Positions 10,543-20,709 of a DNA stretch of 64,000 nt are shown in pieces. The position numbers were made by a program, and so were the translations under genes. This DNA comes from Chromohalobacter canadensis (GTDB lineage: Bacteria > Pseudomonadota > Gammaproteobacteria > Pseudomonadales > Halomonadaceae). Positions within the stretch are counted from its first letter, which is position 1, and the number at the start of each line of letters is the position of its first letter. The notes below the pieces were generated by a model that made no database searches, was not told the origin of the DNA, and saw nothing but the letters and a program-made list of their open reading frames with translations. The stretch spans positions 124,001-188,000 of the forward strand of contig NZ_JAJQJH010000004.1 in assembly GCF_029544075.1 (NCBI RefSeq), given 5' to 3'.

Positions 10543-10574
10543 CACACCCTCTCCTTGATTCATTATGGTCACTC

Positions 10575-10599
10575 GGTGCGGCGGCCACACCGCCGCACC
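10575..10599 (-). repeat. Strong stem-loop between bamA and skp
   Basis: A perfect 10-bp GC-rich inverted repeat (GGTGCGGCGG / CCGCCGCACC) with a 5-base loop sits in the 84-base bamA-skp gap. It lacks a T-tract. A role in mRNA stability or partial attenuation between bamA and skp is inferred from position and stability only. Confidence 0.6.
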
Positions 10600-10626
10600 T
10601 GGCGCATTACGCTGCATCAGCCTGCT

Positions 10627-12963
10627 TTAGAAGGTCTGACCCAGCGAGAATTGAAAGACCTGGGTATCGTCGTCTTCTTCGTCGCTGAGCGGCTTGGCAA
10701 CACTAAAGGTCAACGGCCCCACCGGAGTCAACCAGGAAAGCCCCAGCCCGACGCTATAGCGCAAGTCCCCCATATCCACGCCACTGCTACAGCTAGAAGT
10801 TGTACCCTCAGGCACATCGTAGCAATCGGTTAGATACGTGTTGCCCGCATCGAAGAACACGCTGGTCTGCAGCGAGCGACGGTCCTCGACCCAGGGGAAT
10901 GGGTAGATCAACTCGGCCGAACCTTCGACGAGCACGTTACCCCCTAGGGTGTCATCGTCCCCGTCATTACGCGGCGTAGTATTCGGCCCCAACGTATTGC
11001 TGGAGAAGCCGCGTACCGATCCCAGGCCACCCGCATAGAAGTTCTCGTAGAACGGGTAAGCATCATCACCGACGGTGTCCGCATAGCCAACATTGGTGCT
11101 GAATTTCAGTGACCACTCAGGACGGAATTCGAACAGCTTCTGGCCTTCGTAGCGCGTCTTGTAGTACTGCGTATCGCTTCCCGGCACCGCTGCCTCCAGC
11201 GACAGTTTCTGATAGCTGCCGTCGGTGGGCATGATGCCGCGATTGAGATTGTTGCGCGTCCAGCTGGCGGTGAGCTTGTAGTTCATGAAGTCCTCACCCT
11301 CGTCCTCCGTGTACTGAACGATTTCCAAGGGGGTATCGCGATAGGTCTCGAGCGATAGGTCCTCGACGCCGACACCGAAGTTGAGGCGCGACAGGTCATT
11401 GATCGGATACCCGAAATTGACGCTCCCCCCGATGGCATCCGAGGAATAGGTCGAAATATCATCGAAGTCTTCGTAATTGGTCTCGCGATAATAGACATTA
11501 TAGCCACGCGAGATACCGTCCAACGTCCAGTAGGGATCGGTATAGCCGAAGTTGAGATTGGTGAAATAATCGCCTTTCTGTGCATTGACGTTGACGCGAT
11601 TGCCGGTGCCCAAGAAGTTGCTCTGAGACAGCGACGCACCATAGATGACCCCGGCGCTTTGCGAGTAACCCAAGCTCGCCGAGACCGACCCGGACGGCTG
11701 CTCCTCGACGTTGTAGGTCACGTCGAGCTGGTCGGGCTCATCAGCGACGGGGCGCGTTTCGACATCGACCGAGCGGAAGAAGCCCAGACGCTGCAAGCGT
11801 TCGCGGGACTGGCTGATCTGATCGGTGGAAGCCGGTGCCCCCTCCATCTGGGTCATCTCGCGACGCAGCACTTCGTCCTGAGTCGTGGTATTGCCCTCGA
11901 AATTGATGCGCCGCACATAGGCTCGCCGCCCCGGGTTGACCTGGAAAGTCACATCCACGGTATCGCCGTCGGCATCGACCTCGGGCACGCTGTTGATCTC
12001 CGCGAACGCGAACCCTTCGGCGCCGAGACGCTTGCGCAAGGCCTCAGCGGACTCGGTCATCGCGCTTTCCGAGTAATACTCGCCGGACTCAGCGGTCACC
12101 AGCTCACGCGCTTCGCTTTCGCCTATCTTGAGGTCGCCCGCAAAGCGAATTTCATCAAGCTTGTAGCGCTTGCCTTCATCAACATTGATAGTGATGAAGA
12201 TGTCGGACTTGTCGGGGCTGATCGACACTTGGGAAGAGCTGATGTCGAAGTTGACGTAGCCGCGATCTAGGTAGAAGGAGCGTAGCGTCTCAAGATCGCC
12301 CGAGAGCTTGTCGCGAGAATATTCATCGTCGGAAAACCAGCCAAAGAACCATCCCGGCTTGTCTTCTAGCGCGAACAAGTCACGCAGGGTGTCATCGTCG
12401 AAGTCTTGATTGCCGACGAAGTTGATCTGGTGAATCTTGGCGACCGCACCCTCGTTGATGTCGATATGGACTTCGACGCGGTTGTTGTCGAGTTCCTCGA
12501 CGCTGGTCTCGATATTGGCGCTATAACGGCCTTGAGATTGATAAAGCCGCTCGAGCTCGCGCTGGACCTCATCGAGTGTCGAACGCTGCAATACCTGGCC
12601 TTCATCGAGCCCGGCCTCGGTCATCCCCTTGCGAAGATCCTCATCGGCCACCTGAGAGTTGCCGTTGAGCTCGATGCTGGCGATGGTGGGACGCTCGACC
12701 ACATTGACGATTAATACATCGCCATCACGAGAAAGCTCAATGTCGTCGAATAGGCCCGTATCGAACAGTTCCTGCGACGCCTCGGCCAATTCGCGGTCAT
12801 CGACCTGGTCGCGCGCACTGACTGGAAAGGCATTGAACACCGATGCCGGCGATACGCGCTGCAGCCCTTCCACGCGAATATCTGAAATCTCGAAGGGGGC
12901 CGCCAGTGCCGCGGGAGTCGCGGTCAGCAGCAGCGCCGCCAATCCGATGGTCTTGATCTTCAT
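10627..12963 (-). CDS. bamA: outer membrane protein assembly factor BamA
   Basis: Central component of the BAM complex, which folds beta-barrel proteins into the outer membrane. The 778-residue precursor has a signal peptide (MKIKTIGLAALLLTATPAALA). Five POTRA repeats (about 22-420) begin FEISDIRVEGLQRVSP. A C-terminal 16-strand barrel follows, with the conserved GGLGSVRGF segment and a terminal aromatic (FSLGQTF) typical of outer-membrane insertion signals. The start at 12963 is preferred over an upstream in-frame codon because it begins the signal peptide. A good promoter lies about 50-75 bases upstream. Confidence 0.97.
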   Translation of the reverse strand: MKIKTIGLAALLLTATPAALAAPFEISDIRVEGLQRVSPASVFNAFPVSARDQVDDRELAEASQELFDTGLFDDIELSRDGDVLIVNVVERPTIASIELNGNSQVADEDLRKGMTEAGLDEGQVLQRSTLDEVQRELERLYQSQGRYSANIETSVEELDNNRVEVHIDINEGAVAKIHQINFVGNQDFDDDTLRDLFALEDKPGWFFGWFSDDEYSRDKLSGDLETLRSFYLDRGYVNFDISSSQVSISPDKSDIFITINVDEGKRYKLDEIRFAGDLKIGESEARELVTAESGEYYSESAMTESAEALRKRLGAEGFAFAEINSVPEVDADGDTVDVTFQVNPGRRAYVRRINFEGNTTTQDEVLRREMTQMEGAPASTDQISQSRERLQRLGFFRSVDVETRPVADEPDQLDVTYNVEEQPSGSVSASLGYSQSAGVIYGASLSQSNFLGTGNRVNVNAQKGDYFTNLNFGYTDPYWTLDGISRGYNVYYRETNYEDFDDISTYSSDAIGGSVNFGYPINDLSRLNFGVGVEDLSLETYRDTPLEIVQYTEDEGEDFMNYKLTASWTRNNLNRGIMPTDGSYQKLSLEAAVPGSDTQYYKTRYEGQKLFEFRPEWSLKFSTNVGYADTVGDDAYPFYENFYAGGLGSVRGFSSNTLGPNTTPRNDGDDDTLGGNVLVEGSAELIYPFPWVEDRRSLQTSVFFDAGNTYLTDCYDVPEGTTSSCSSGVDMGDLRYSVGLGLSWLTPVGPLTFSVAKPLSDEEDDDTQVFQFSLGQTF

Positions 12964-13010
12964 GCAGTCGATTCGCTTTTCTCGAGTCCGCCCGCTCATG
13001 GAACAGGCAC

Positions 13011-13038
13011 CTTATACATTTCCCTGGGTGACTGGCAA
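13011..13038 (-). promoter_or_regulatory. Sigma70-type promoter upstream of bamA
   Basis: On the minus strand TTGCCA (-35, 13033-13038) and TATAAG (-10, 13011-13016) are separated by 16 bases. Each matches the consensus hexamer at five of six positions. It would start transcription about 40 bases before bamA and so could drive bamA-skp-lpxD-fabZ-lpxAB independently of the upstream rpsB operon. Confidence 0.55.
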
Positions 13039-13159
13039 GGTCGTACCCCGCCTCGCAGTGACACCCGGGTCGCTCATCCTTACGGCCGACGACCGCTTAC
13101 GACATGCCATTAACGGCCCACATTAAAGCTCGCTGGCGAGCCGCTCCACCACGACGCCT

Positions 13160-14515
13160 CTACAGACGCATCAAATCGAAATACAACGCCATCAACATCA
13201 ATGAGCCCACCAAGGCGACACCGATGCGCAACCCAAAGGCTTGTACCGCCTCGGGCACCGGACGCCCCCGCACCGCTTCGATCAGGTAATAAACCAAGTG
13301 ACCGCCGTCGAGCACGGGAATCGGCAAGAGATTGAGAACCCCCAGGCTAATCGATAAATAGGCCAGGAAGCTGATGAAGCTTTCCACGCCATTACGCGCG
13401 GAATCACCCGCGATGCGTGCAATCGTCACCGGACCCGACAGATTGGAGGGTGAGATCAGCCCTACCAGCATCTTGCGGATCGAATCCAGTGTGAGCAAGC
13501 TCATCTCGCCGGTCTTGCTCACCGCTTCACCGACGGCATCCAGCGGCCCATAGCGTATCTCGCGACGATAACGCTCGGGCCACTCGGTGGCTTGCACCCC
13601 GACGCCGATGTAACCCATCGCTGTGCCGTCTTCCTGCTCACGCGTGGCCGGCGTCAACATCACGTCGCGGCGCTCACCGTCACGCTCGACTCGCAGGGCA
13701 AGCGTCTTACCGGGGTTATCACGCACACGTTCTACGAATGCCATCCAATCCTCGACGGCGACACCATCGACACTGACGATGCGATCGCCCCTCTGCAGCC
13801 CGGCTTGCTGGGCACGCCCGTCGTTCAACACCTCTCCCAACACGGCGGGCAGCTCGGGACGCCACGGCGTCACCCCCAACGTGGCCAAGGGGCGTGGCGG
13901 ATCCTGGCGTACCAACCAATCGCTGACGGGCACTTGATGGCGTTCCGGCGAGGCCGTCTCGGATTCACGCGTCGTGATCTCAAGCTCGCCATTGACGCCG
14001 ATAGCCGCCACCAACTTGAGATTGACCTCCCCCCAGGAAGGCGTGCGCTCACCCTCGACGGCCACGATTTCCTGCCCGGACTGCAAGCCGCCACGGGCGG
14101 CCGGCGAGTCTGCGGCAATATCGCCGATCACCGGCGCTACCGTGGTGGTGCCATAGACGAACAGCGCCCAATAGGCGACGAAAGCGAGCAGGAAGTTGGC
14201 TGCAGGGCCGGCGGAGACGATGGCAATGCGCGCCCAGACACTTTTGCGATTGAATGCCTGCGCTTGCTCTTCCGGCGCCACCGGGCCCTCACGCTCGTCG
14301 AGCATCTTGACGTAGCCACCCAGCGGTATCGCAGCCACGGCGAACTCCGTGCCATGGCGGTCGACGCGCGACCATAACGGCTTGCCGAACCCTACCGAGA
14401 AACGCAGCACCTTGACGCCACAACGCCGCGCAACCCAAAAATGTCCGTACTCGTGGAAGGTGATCAACAGCCCCAGCACCACGATAACCGCCAGCAGATT
14501 CTCAATCACGCCCAT
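13160..14515 (-). CDS. rseP: RIP metalloprotease RseP (site-2 protease)
   Basis: Intramembrane zinc protease that cleaves anti-sigma factor RseA to release sigma-E under envelope stress. The 451-residue protein carries the zinc motif HEYGH at residues 21-25 in the first membrane segment. Two central PDZ domains follow (about 115-200 and 205-290), with one PDZ core reading GLQRGDRIVSVDGVAVEDW. The third zinc ligand is in the C-terminal PVLDGGH motif, followed by two more membrane helices. It lies between dxr and bamA, the conserved order. Confidence 0.96.
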   Translation of the reverse strand: MGVIENLLAVIVVLGLLITFHEYGHFWVARRCGVKVLRFSVGFGKPLWSRVDRHGTEFAVAAIPLGGYVKMLDEREGPVAPEEQAQAFNRKSVWARIAIVSAGPAANFLLAFVAYWALFVYGTTTVAPVIGDIAADSPAARGGLQSGQEIVAVEGERTPSWGEVNLKLVAAIGVNGELEITTRESETASPERHQVPVSDWLVRQDPPRPLATLGVTPWRPELPAVLGEVLNDGRAQQAGLQRGDRIVSVDGVAVEDWMAFVERVRDNPGKTLALRVERDGERRDVMLTPATREQEDGTAMGYIGVGVQATEWPERYRREIRYGPLDAVGEAVSKTGEMSLLTLDSIRKMLVGLISPSNLSGPVTIARIAGDSARNGVESFISFLAYLSISLGVLNLLPIPVLDGGHLVYYLIEAVRGRPVPEAVQAFGLRIGVALVGSLMLMALYFDLMRL

Positions 14516-14555
14516 GGGGGTCGCCCTCCTTCCTGCGGCTTGCCAAGCCCGCGCA

Positions 14556-15761
14556 TCATGACGTGAACCGCGTCAATTGCCGTTCGGCCTCGTGCCGCGC
14601 CGCTTCGTCTGCGGCCAGCACCGCACTTAACTCATGCGCCGAATGTACCTCACAAGCCTCGCAGACCGCCGCCACGAGACGTGGAATATCCTCGAACCCT
14701 AGCCGCGTGTCGAGAAACGCCTCCACCGCCACTTCATTGGCGGCATTAAGCGTCGCCGGGGCAGTACCGCCCGCCGCCATCGCCTCACGAGCGAGACGCA
14801 GACAAGGGAAGCGTGCTTCATCGGGCGCTTCGAAATCGAGCCGCGCCACCTGAAACAAATCCAGCGGCGCCACGCCAGCATCGATGCGCTCGGGCCAGGC
14901 CAGCCCATAGGCGATCGGCGTACGCATATCGGGATTGCCCAGCTGCGCTATCACCGAGCCGTCACTATAGGCGGCCATGGAGTGAACGACGCTTTGCGGA
15001 TGCACCACGACCTGAACCTGTTCGGGCTGCGCATCGAACAACCAGCATGCCTCGATCAGCTCGAGCCCTTTGTTCATCAGAGTGGCGCTATCCACCGAGA
15101 TCTTACGGCCCATCGACCAGTTGGGATGCGCACACGCCTGCTCCGGCGTTACTGCCTTCAGTTGCGCCTGGGACCAGTCACGAAAGGGCCCCCCGGAAGC
15201 GGTCAACAACAACTGGGTCACGCCTTGGCGTGCCAACCCACCACGGTGCTCGGTGGGTAGACACTGATAAATGGCATTATGTTCAGAATCGATGGGCAAC
15301 AATACCGCGCCATGACGTTCGACGGCCTCCATGAACAGCGCGCCGGACATTACCAGGGCTTCCTTGTTGGCAAGCAGCACGCGCTTGCCGGCACGCACCG
15401 CAGCCAACGTTGGCATCAAGCCGGCCGCCCCCATGATGGCGGCCATTACCACATCGCTGTCGGCGCTCCCGGCAACCTCCGATAGCGCCGCCTCGCCAGC
15501 GCGCACTTGGGTGTTGATACCGGCCTCAGTGAGAGCATCGCGTAACCAGGCGGCGTCGCGCTCCTCGCCGAGCACCGCGACCTCAGGGCGATGAACCAAG
15601 CATTGATCGCGCAGCGTTTCGCGCGAACGGTAGGCGGTCAAGGCATGCAGCCGATAACGCTGGGGGTGGCGGGCAATGACATCGAGGGTGCTCTTGCCGA
15701 TGGAGCCGGTGGCTCCAAGCACGGTCACACGTTGTATCCGAGCACAATCGGCATATTCCAT
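14556..15761 (-). CDS. dxr: 1-deoxy-D-xylulose 5-phosphate reductoisomerase
   Basis: NADPH-dependent enzyme that converts deoxyxylulose phosphate to methylerythritol phosphate, the committed step of the MEP isoprenoid pathway. The 401-residue protein has the nucleotide-binding motif [11 protein letters not shown] (about residues 15-25), the metal/substrate segments [13 protein letters not shown] and [11 protein letters not shown], and the C-terminal [12 protein letters not shown] segment. It is followed after 40 bases by rseP and preceded by cdsA 8 bases away. The product feeds uppS in the same block. Confidence 0.97.
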   Translation of the reverse strand: MEYADCARIQRVTVLGATGSIGKSTLDVIARHPQRYRLHALTAYRSRETLRDQCLVHRPEVAVLGEERDAAWLRDALTEAGINTQVRAGEAALSEVAGSADSDVVMAAIMGAAGLMPTLAAVRAGKRVLLANKEALVMSGALFMEAVERHGAVLLPIDSEHNAIYQCLPTEHRGGLARQGVTQLLLTASGGPFRDWSQAQLKAVTPEQACAHPNWSMGRKISVDSATLMNKGLELIEACWLFDAQPEQVQVVVHPQSVVHSMAAYSDGSVIAQLGNPDMRTPIAYGLAWPERIDAGVAPLDLFQVARLDFEAPDEARFPCLRLAREAMAAGGTAPATLNAANEVAVEAFLDTRLGFEDIPRLVAAVCEACEVHSAHELSAVLAADEAARHEAERQLTRFTS

Positions 15762-15769
15762 GTGTCACC

Positions 15770-16573
15770 TCAGCCCAACCATGGGCGCAACAATACGAAA
15801 AGCGGAATCGCGGCGGTCAAGCTGTCGATGCGATCGAGCACACCGCCATGTCCAGGCAGCAGGTGGCTTGAATCTTTCAAGCCGCGTTGGCGCTTGAGCA
15901 TGCTTTCGAACAAATCGCCCAGCACCGATATCAACACCACTGGCAGCGCCAGAATCATCAGCCACAATGCGTTACTGCCAGCCTCTTCCTGCCACTGCGC
16001 GAAGATCAGGGCCAGGACTGCCACCGCCACCATACCGCCATAAACACCTTCCCAGGACTTCCCGGGGCTAACGTGTATAGCCAGCTTGCGGCGCCCGAAC
16101 GCACGACCCGCGAAGTAAGCACCGATATCCGCCACCCAGACCAGTAAAAGCACGAACAGCAGCCACTCCGCGCCATCGCCGCGCAATTGCACGAAACCGA
16201 TCCAGCACGGTAGCAGCACCCACAAGCCCATGCCCAGGCGCACCGCGCGACCTTGCCATTGCGCGTGTTGCTGGGGATAACTAACGACCCAATAGAGGTT
16301 GGCCAGCCAACCCAGCATTCCCAGCCACAACGGCCAGGGCTGATGCACAGCACCGCTCAGCCATAGAAGAAGCATCGCCACGGCGCATGAGGCTGCGAAG
16401 ACAAAACGCGGCATCTGGCGCTCGTAACCAGCCAGGTTGGCCCACTCCCAGGCACCAATCAGCACGATCACGCCCGTGAACAAGGCAAAAGGAAGACCGG
16501 TGAGCCCAAACAAGCCGAGCAGTGCCAATGGCGCCAGGACCAGCGCCGTGAGGATACGTTGCCTAAGCACCAT
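15770..16573 (-). CDS. cdsA: phosphatidate cytidylyltransferase
   Basis: Integral inner-membrane enzyme making CDP-diacylglycerol from CTP and phosphatidate, the branch point of phospholipid synthesis. From the ATG at 16573 the protein is 267 residues, with about seven hydrophobic segments. The C-terminal CDS signature (ILALPVVLISVLGDLFESMLKRQRGLKDSSHLLPGHGG region) carries the catalytic acidic residues. The frame is open 56 codons further upstream, but that part lies inside uppS and is not family-like. The start overlaps the uppS 3' end by 11 bases. Confidence 0.95.
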   Translation of the reverse strand: MVLRQRILTALVLAPLALLGLFGLTGLPFALFTGVIVLIGAWEWANLAGYERQMPRFVFAASCAVAMLLLWLSGAVHQPWPLWLGMLGWLANLYWVVSYPQQHAQWQGRAVRLGMGLWVLLPCWIGFVQLRGDGAEWLLFVLLLVWVADIGAYFAGRAFGRRKLAIHVSPGKSWEGVYGGMVAVAVLALIFAQWQEEAGSNALWLMILALPVVLISVLGDLFESMLKRQRGLKDSSHLLPGHGGVLDRIDSLTAAIPLFVLLRPWLG

Positions 16574-17321
16574 GCGCCTCGACTTGTTCTTGGGACATGC
16601 CAAAACGGCGTTGGCGTTCTTTATAGGCGTCCAGCGCAGCATCAAACGCCTCGGCACCGAAGTCCGGCCACAGCTCAGGGGTAAAATAGAATTCCGCGTA
16701 GGCCAGTTGCCACAACAAGAAGTTGGAAATCCGCTGCTCACCGCTGGTGCGGATGCACAAGTCGACCGGGGCTTCGTCGGCCAGGCTGATCTCGGCCCCT
16801 AGCGTTTCCTCGTCGATGGCGTCGGGCGACAACTCCCCGTCCGAGACCCGCTGCGCTAACCGTCGCGTGGCACTGGTAATATCCCAGCGGCCACCATAAT
16901 TGGCAGCGACCACCAGATGAAGGCCCTGATTGTCGCGAGTCATGGCCTCGGCACGTTCGATGTATTGCTGGATGGACGTGGAAAACTCTTCGCGCTGGCC
17001 GATCACCGATAGGCGAATGCCGTGACCATGGAGCTTCTTCACCTCGCGCTTGAGCGCAATAAGGAAGAGCTCCATCAATGCATCAACCTCGGAGGCAGGG
17101 CGTTTCCAGTTCTCACTGGAGAAGGCGAACAAGGTCAGCGTGTCGATGCCTCGCTCGGCAGCGCGACGAATCACCGCGCGCACCGACTCGACACCCGCAC
17201 GGTGTCCACGGATGCCAGACAGTCCACGCGCACGCGCCCAGCGATTGTTACCGTCCATGATGACCGCCACGTGGCGCGGCAGTTCGCCCGCACGGGAGGG
17301 AGAAAACGGCTGTGAGGTCAT
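16563..17321 (-). CDS. uppS: undecaprenyl diphosphate synthase
   Basis: Cis-prenyltransferase that condenses eight isopentenyl diphosphates onto farnesyl diphosphate to make the C55 lipid carrier for peptidoglycan. The 252-residue protein has HVAVIMDGNNRWA with the catalytic aspartate at about residue 23. FAFSSENWKRP and the substrate-binding DLCIRTSGEQRISNFLLWQ motif follow. Two in-frame ATGs lie slightly upstream. The start at 17321 is chosen because it gives the usual short N-terminus before the catalytic motif. Confidence 0.95.
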   Translation of the reverse strand: MTSQPFSPSRAGELPRHVAVIMDGNNRWARARGLSGIRGHRAGVESVRAVIRRAAERGIDTLTLFAFSSENWKRPASEVDALMELFLIALKREVKKLHGHGIRLSVIGQREEFSTSIQQYIERAEAMTRDNQGLHLVVAANYGGRWDITSATRRLAQRVSDGELSPDAIDEETLGAEISLADEAPVDLCIRTSGEQRISNFLLWQLAYAEFYFTPELWPDFGAEAFDAALDAYKERQRRFGMSQEQVEAHGA

Positions 17322-17372
17322 GGGATCCCGTATCATGGAGATCGACGGGAGCGACGTCCCGACGGTCACCTC

Positions 17373-17930
17373 TCAGACCTGCAGGAGGTCGTGTTCCTTG
17401 GTTTCCAGAAGCTTGTCGATTTCGGCGACATACTTGTCGGTCATCTTCTGGATCTCATCGATGGCGTGATGTTCATCGTCTTCGGTGATCTCTTTCTCCT
17501 TGAGGAGTGCCTTGAGGTCACCGTTGGCATCACGCCGCACGTTGCGGATCGCGACGCGCGCGTTTTCCGCCTCGCCACGCGCCTGCTTGATATAATTGCG
17601 GCGCGTTTCCTCGGTCAGTGGTGGCAAAGGCACGCGAATCACGTTACCCGCAGCGGCGGGGTTGAGGCCCAGATCGGAAGTCATGATGGCTTTCTCGACC
17701 TTAGGCACCATGCTCTTTTCCCACGGCACGACCGCCAGAGTTCGCGCGTCTTCCACATTGACGCTCGCCACCTGATTAAGCGGCATGTCAGCGCCGTAGT
17801 AATTCACGTGCACCGCATCCAGCAGGCTGGGATGCGCGCGCCCAGTACGGATTTTGTGGAAATTGGCGTTCAGCGCCTCGACGCTTTTCTTCATGCGCGC
17901 GTCGGCGTCTTTCTTGATATCGTTGATCAC
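17373..17930 (-). CDS. frr: ribosome recycling factor
   Basis: Splits post-termination ribosomes together with EF-G. The 185-residue protein has the standard length and the conserved segments [33 protein letters not shown] and the C-terminal [28 protein letters not shown]. It starts four bases after the pyrH stop and so is probably cotranslated with it. The order rpsB-tsf-pyrH-frr is universally conserved in this class. Confidence 0.97.
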   Translation of the reverse strand: MINDIKKDADARMKKSVEALNANFHKIRTGRAHPSLLDAVHVNYYGADMPLNQVASVNVEDARTLAVVPWEKSMVPKVEKAIMTSDLGLNPAAAGNVIRVPLPPLTEETRRNYIKQARGEAENARVAIRNVRRDANGDLKALLKEKEITEDDEHHAIDEIQKMTDKYVAEIDKLLETKEHDLLQV

Positions 17931-17934
17931 TTTT

Positions 17935-18696
17935 TCAGCCTCTATCTACCAGCGTTCCTTCCTTGCCCCCAACCACGAGGTTGAGCAAGGCCCCCGGCTT
18001 GGTCATATCGAACACGCGCACCGGCATGTCATGGTCCCGCACCAAGCAGATAGCGGTCAAATCCATCACACCAAGCTTCTGATCGAGCACGTCGTCGTAA
18101 GAGAGACGTTCGTACTTGGCGGCATCGCTGTGCTTGACCGGATCCTTATTGTAAACACCATCCACCTTGGTGGCCTTAAGCACTACATTGGCATCGATCT
18201 CGATGCCGCGCAGGCAAGCCGCCGAGTCGGTAGTAAAGAACGGGTTACCGGTCCCCGCAGAGAAAATCACCACGTCCCCCGAAGTCAGGTAACGGATGGC
18301 GGTACGCCGGTCGTAATGCTCGACGACGCCGCTCATGGGAATCGCCGACATTACCCGCGAGCGAATATTGGAACGCTCCAGGGCGTCACGCATCGCCAAG
18401 GCGTTCATGACAGTCGCCAGCATCCCCATGTGATCGCCGGTGACACGCTCCATGCCCGCCGCGTGTAGCGCCGCCCCACGGAACAAATTGCCGCCGCCGA
18501 CCACGATCCCCACCTGGACCCCGATCCCGACCAACTGGCCGATTTCCAGCGCCATGCGATCGAGCACCTTGGGATCGATTCCGAACTCGTGCTCGCCCGT
18601 CAGGGCTTCGCCGGACAGTTTCAACAGAATGCGCTTGTACTTCGACTTCTCGTTACGCTCTTGGGAAGCGGCGTTACGATCGGTGGGAACAGACAT
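17935..18696 (-). CDS. pyrH: UMP kinase
   Basis: Bacterial hexameric UMP kinase of the amino acid kinase fold, phosphorylating UMP to UDP. The 253-residue protein has [26 protein letters not shown] and the [12 protein letters not shown] segment typical of PyrH. The start at 18696 follows an AGGAGAG ribosome-binding site and gives a slightly long N-terminus of about 20 polar residues. The frame remains open far upstream into the tsf 3' end, which is not real coding. Confidence 0.97.
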   Translation of the reverse strand: MSVPTDRNAASQERNEKSKYKRILLKLSGEALTGEHEFGIDPKVLDRMALEIGQLVGIGVQVGIVVGGGNLFRGAALHAAGMERVTGDHMGMLATVMNALAMRDALERSNIRSRVMSAIPMSGVVEHYDRRTAIRYLTSGDVVIFSAGTGNPFFTTDSAACLRGIEIDANVVLKATKVDGVYNKDPVKHSDAAKYERLSYDDVLDQKLGVMDLTAICLVRDHDMPVRVFDMTKPGALLNLVVGGKEGTLVDRG

Positions 18697-18773
18697 TCGG
18701 ACTCTCCTCGTCTCAGCGGACTGTATCGGCGTGGGTAGGAACGGCTCGGCCAGGCAACGGCCGGATACGCGAA

Positions 18774-18795
18774 GGCGTGCGCAACCGCGCACGCC
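18774..18795 (-). repeat. Stem-loop between tsf and pyrH
   Basis: A perfect 9-bp inverted repeat (GGCGTGCGC / GCGCACGCC) with a 4-base loop lies in the 124-base tsf-pyrH gap, 26 bases after the tsf stop. No T-tract follows it, so it is probably a processing or stability hairpin, possibly a weak attenuator. Confidence 0.55.
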
Positions 18796-18820
18796 AACGA
18801 CAGCACAGGCACATGGCAGC

Positions 18821-19690
18821 TTAGCTGCGACGCGCCTGATCCATGACTTCCTGAGCGAAGTCGACTTCTTCCTTCTCGATGCCTTCGCCCACTTCGAAGC
18901 GGGTGAAGCTGACCACTTCGCCACCCGCAGCCTTCACATATTCGGCCACGGTCTGATTGGGATCCTTGACGAAAGGCTGCTGAGTCAGGCTATTTTCGGC
19001 CAAGTACTTCTTCAGGCGCCCCTGAACCATCTTCTCGGCGATTTCCGCCGGCTTGCCGGCCATATCCGGCTGCGCCAGGATGATCGCCTTTTCGCTGTCC
19101 AGCTCTGCCTGAGGCATGTCTTCCGGATGCGCAGCACTCGGGTTGATCGCCGCCACGTGCATGGCAATATCCTTGGCCACGTCGGCGTTGCCGGCGCTGA
19201 GAACGGTCAGCACGCCGATACGGCTACCGTGCACATAGGCACCTACGACACCACCTTCCGGGGCGTCGACGACAACCGCGCGACGCACGCTGATGTTTTC
19301 GCCGATCTTCTGCACCAGCTGTTGACGCGCGTCTTCCAGCCCACCTTCCATCAGGCTCGCCACGTCTTCGCTCTTGGTTTCGAACACCTTGGCGATGACT
19401 TGGTCGGCGAAAGCGGTGAAGTTATCATCGCGCGCCACAAAATCGGTCTCGGAGTTGACCTCGAGCATCACACCGTAAGAACCGTCGTCGGCGACACGCG
19501 TCACCACGGCCCCTTCGGCTGCCGTACGATCGGCTTTCTTGGCCGCTTTAAGGCCGGAGTTCTTGCGCAGATTTTCGATGGCGGTTTCGATGTCACCGTC
19601 GGCTTCGGTCAGAGCTTTCTTGCACTCCATCATGCCGAGACCGGTGCGCTCGCGCAGTTCCTTGACCAGAGATGCGCTGATAGCTGCCAT
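18821..19690 (-). CDS. tsf: elongation factor Ts
   Basis: Guanine nucleotide exchange factor for EF-Tu. The 289-residue protein starts [27 protein letters not shown]. It has the N-terminal UBA-like domain, the [10 protein letters not shown] motif and the core dimerisation domain of the family. A CAGAGG ribosome-binding site precedes the start. It lies downstream of rpsB, from which a hairpin with a T-run separates it. Confidence 0.97.
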   Translation of the reverse strand: MAAISASLVKELRERTGLGMMECKKALTEADGDIETAIENLRKNSGLKAAKKADRTAAEGAVVTRVADDGSYGVMLEVNSETDFVARDDNFTAFADQVIAKVFETKSEDVASLMEGGLEDARQQLVQKIGENISVRRAVVVDAPEGGVVGAYVHGSRIGVLTVLSAGNADVAKDIAMHVAAINPSAAHPEDMPQAELDSEKAIILAQPDMAGKPAEIAEKMVQGRLKKYLAENSLTQQPFVKDPNQTVAEYVKAAGGEVVSFTRFEVGEGIEKEEVDFAQEVMDQARRS

Positions 19691-19860
19691 GGTAAATACC
19701 TCTGAATGTGGTTCGACGTCTGGTGGAAACGCTGCCTCGTCGTCGGCACGGTTTGAGCGTGACTTGGCGTGACATGCACGCGCACGCGCGACGCGCGACC
19801 AGCATCTCCTTTGAATGAAGAATTCCTTCAGGGTTCACCGCCCTTGCATCCGGACGGTGA

Positions 19861-19885
19861 AAAGGGGGCTTATAGCCCCCTTTTA
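19861..19885 (-). terminator. Intrinsic terminator/attenuator between rpsB and tsf
   Basis: The inverted repeat AAAAGGGGGC / GCCCCCTTTT with a 5-base loop ends in a run of T on the transcribed strand, about 80 bases after the rpsB stop. An adjacent second inverted repeat (19834-19840 with 19855-19861, TTCACCG/CGGTGAA) overlaps its edge and could form an alternative structure. Partial termination between rpsB and tsf is known in enterobacteria. Here it is inferred from structure and position. Confidence 0.7.
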
Positions 19886-19962
19886 GTCCGTGCCGCGCCG
19901 CCTTCACGGGCTGCCTAGTGTCTCATCGCTCGCGTGCGAGCGTCAGCACGGACCCACCACCA

Positions 19963-20709
19963 TTACTCGGCGGCGGCTTCGTTCGCTTCGCTTGCCTCAT
20001 CCGTCACTTCGACGAACTCGCTAGCGCTGTTGCCCTTGGCCTGCACACAGGCGTCGGCGACGGCCTGAGTGTAGATCTGAAGGGCGCGAATGGAGTCGTC
20101 GTTCCCCGGGATCACGTAGTCGACACCGTCCGGATTGGAGTTGGTATCGACCACACCGATGACCGGGATGCCCAACTTGTTGGCTTCGTTGATCGCGATG
20201 CGCTCGTGATCGACGTCGATCACGAACAGCGCGTCCGGAAGACCGCCCATGTCCTTGATACCACCGACGCTACGCTCGAGCTTGTCTTGCTCGCGGGTCG
20301 CCATCAGGACTTCTTTCTTGGTCAGCTTCTCGAACGTGCCATCTTCGTGCATGGCTTCAAGCTCGCGCAGACGCTTGATCGACACGCGAATGGTCTTGAA
20401 GTTCGTCAGCATGCCGCCCAACCAGCGATGGTTGACGAACGGCTGACCAGCACGACGGGCCTCTTCCTTGACGATCTTGCTGGCCGCACGCTTGGTGCCG
20501 ACGAACAAGACCTTGTTGTTGGAAGCCACCATCTTCTCGACGACGGCGAGCGCGTCGTTCAGCGCCGGCAGCGTGTGCTCGAGGTTGATGATGTGGATCT
20601 TGTTGCGTGCACCGAAGATGTATTTGCTCATCTTCGGATTCCAGTAACGGGTCTGGTGACCGAAGTGAGCGCCTGCCTTGAGCAGGTCACGCATATTGAC
20701 TTGTGCCAT
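19963..20709 (-). CDS. rpsB: 30S ribosomal protein S2
   Basis: Small-subunit ribosomal protein S2. The 248-residue protein starts [27 protein letters not shown], a strongly conserved S2 N-terminus. It has the [12 protein letters not shown] and [12 protein letters not shown] motifs and a C-terminal acidic tail rich in Glu and Ala. The start at 20709 follows CAGGAGTC, a good ribosome-binding site; the upstream open frame is discarded. First gene of the minus-strand block, divergent from map. Confidence 0.97.
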   Translation of the reverse strand: MAQVNMRDLLKAGAHFGHQTRYWNPKMSKYIFGARNKIHIINLEHTLPALNDALAVVEKMVASNNKVLFVGTKRAASKIVKEEARRAGQPFVNHRWLGGMLTNFKTIRVSIKRLRELEAMHEDGTFEKLTKKEVLMATREQDKLERSVGGIKDMGGLPDALFVIDVDHERIAINEANKLGIPVIGVVDTNSNPDGVDYVIPGNDDSIRALQIYTQAVADACVQAKGNSASEFVEVTDEASEANEAAAE

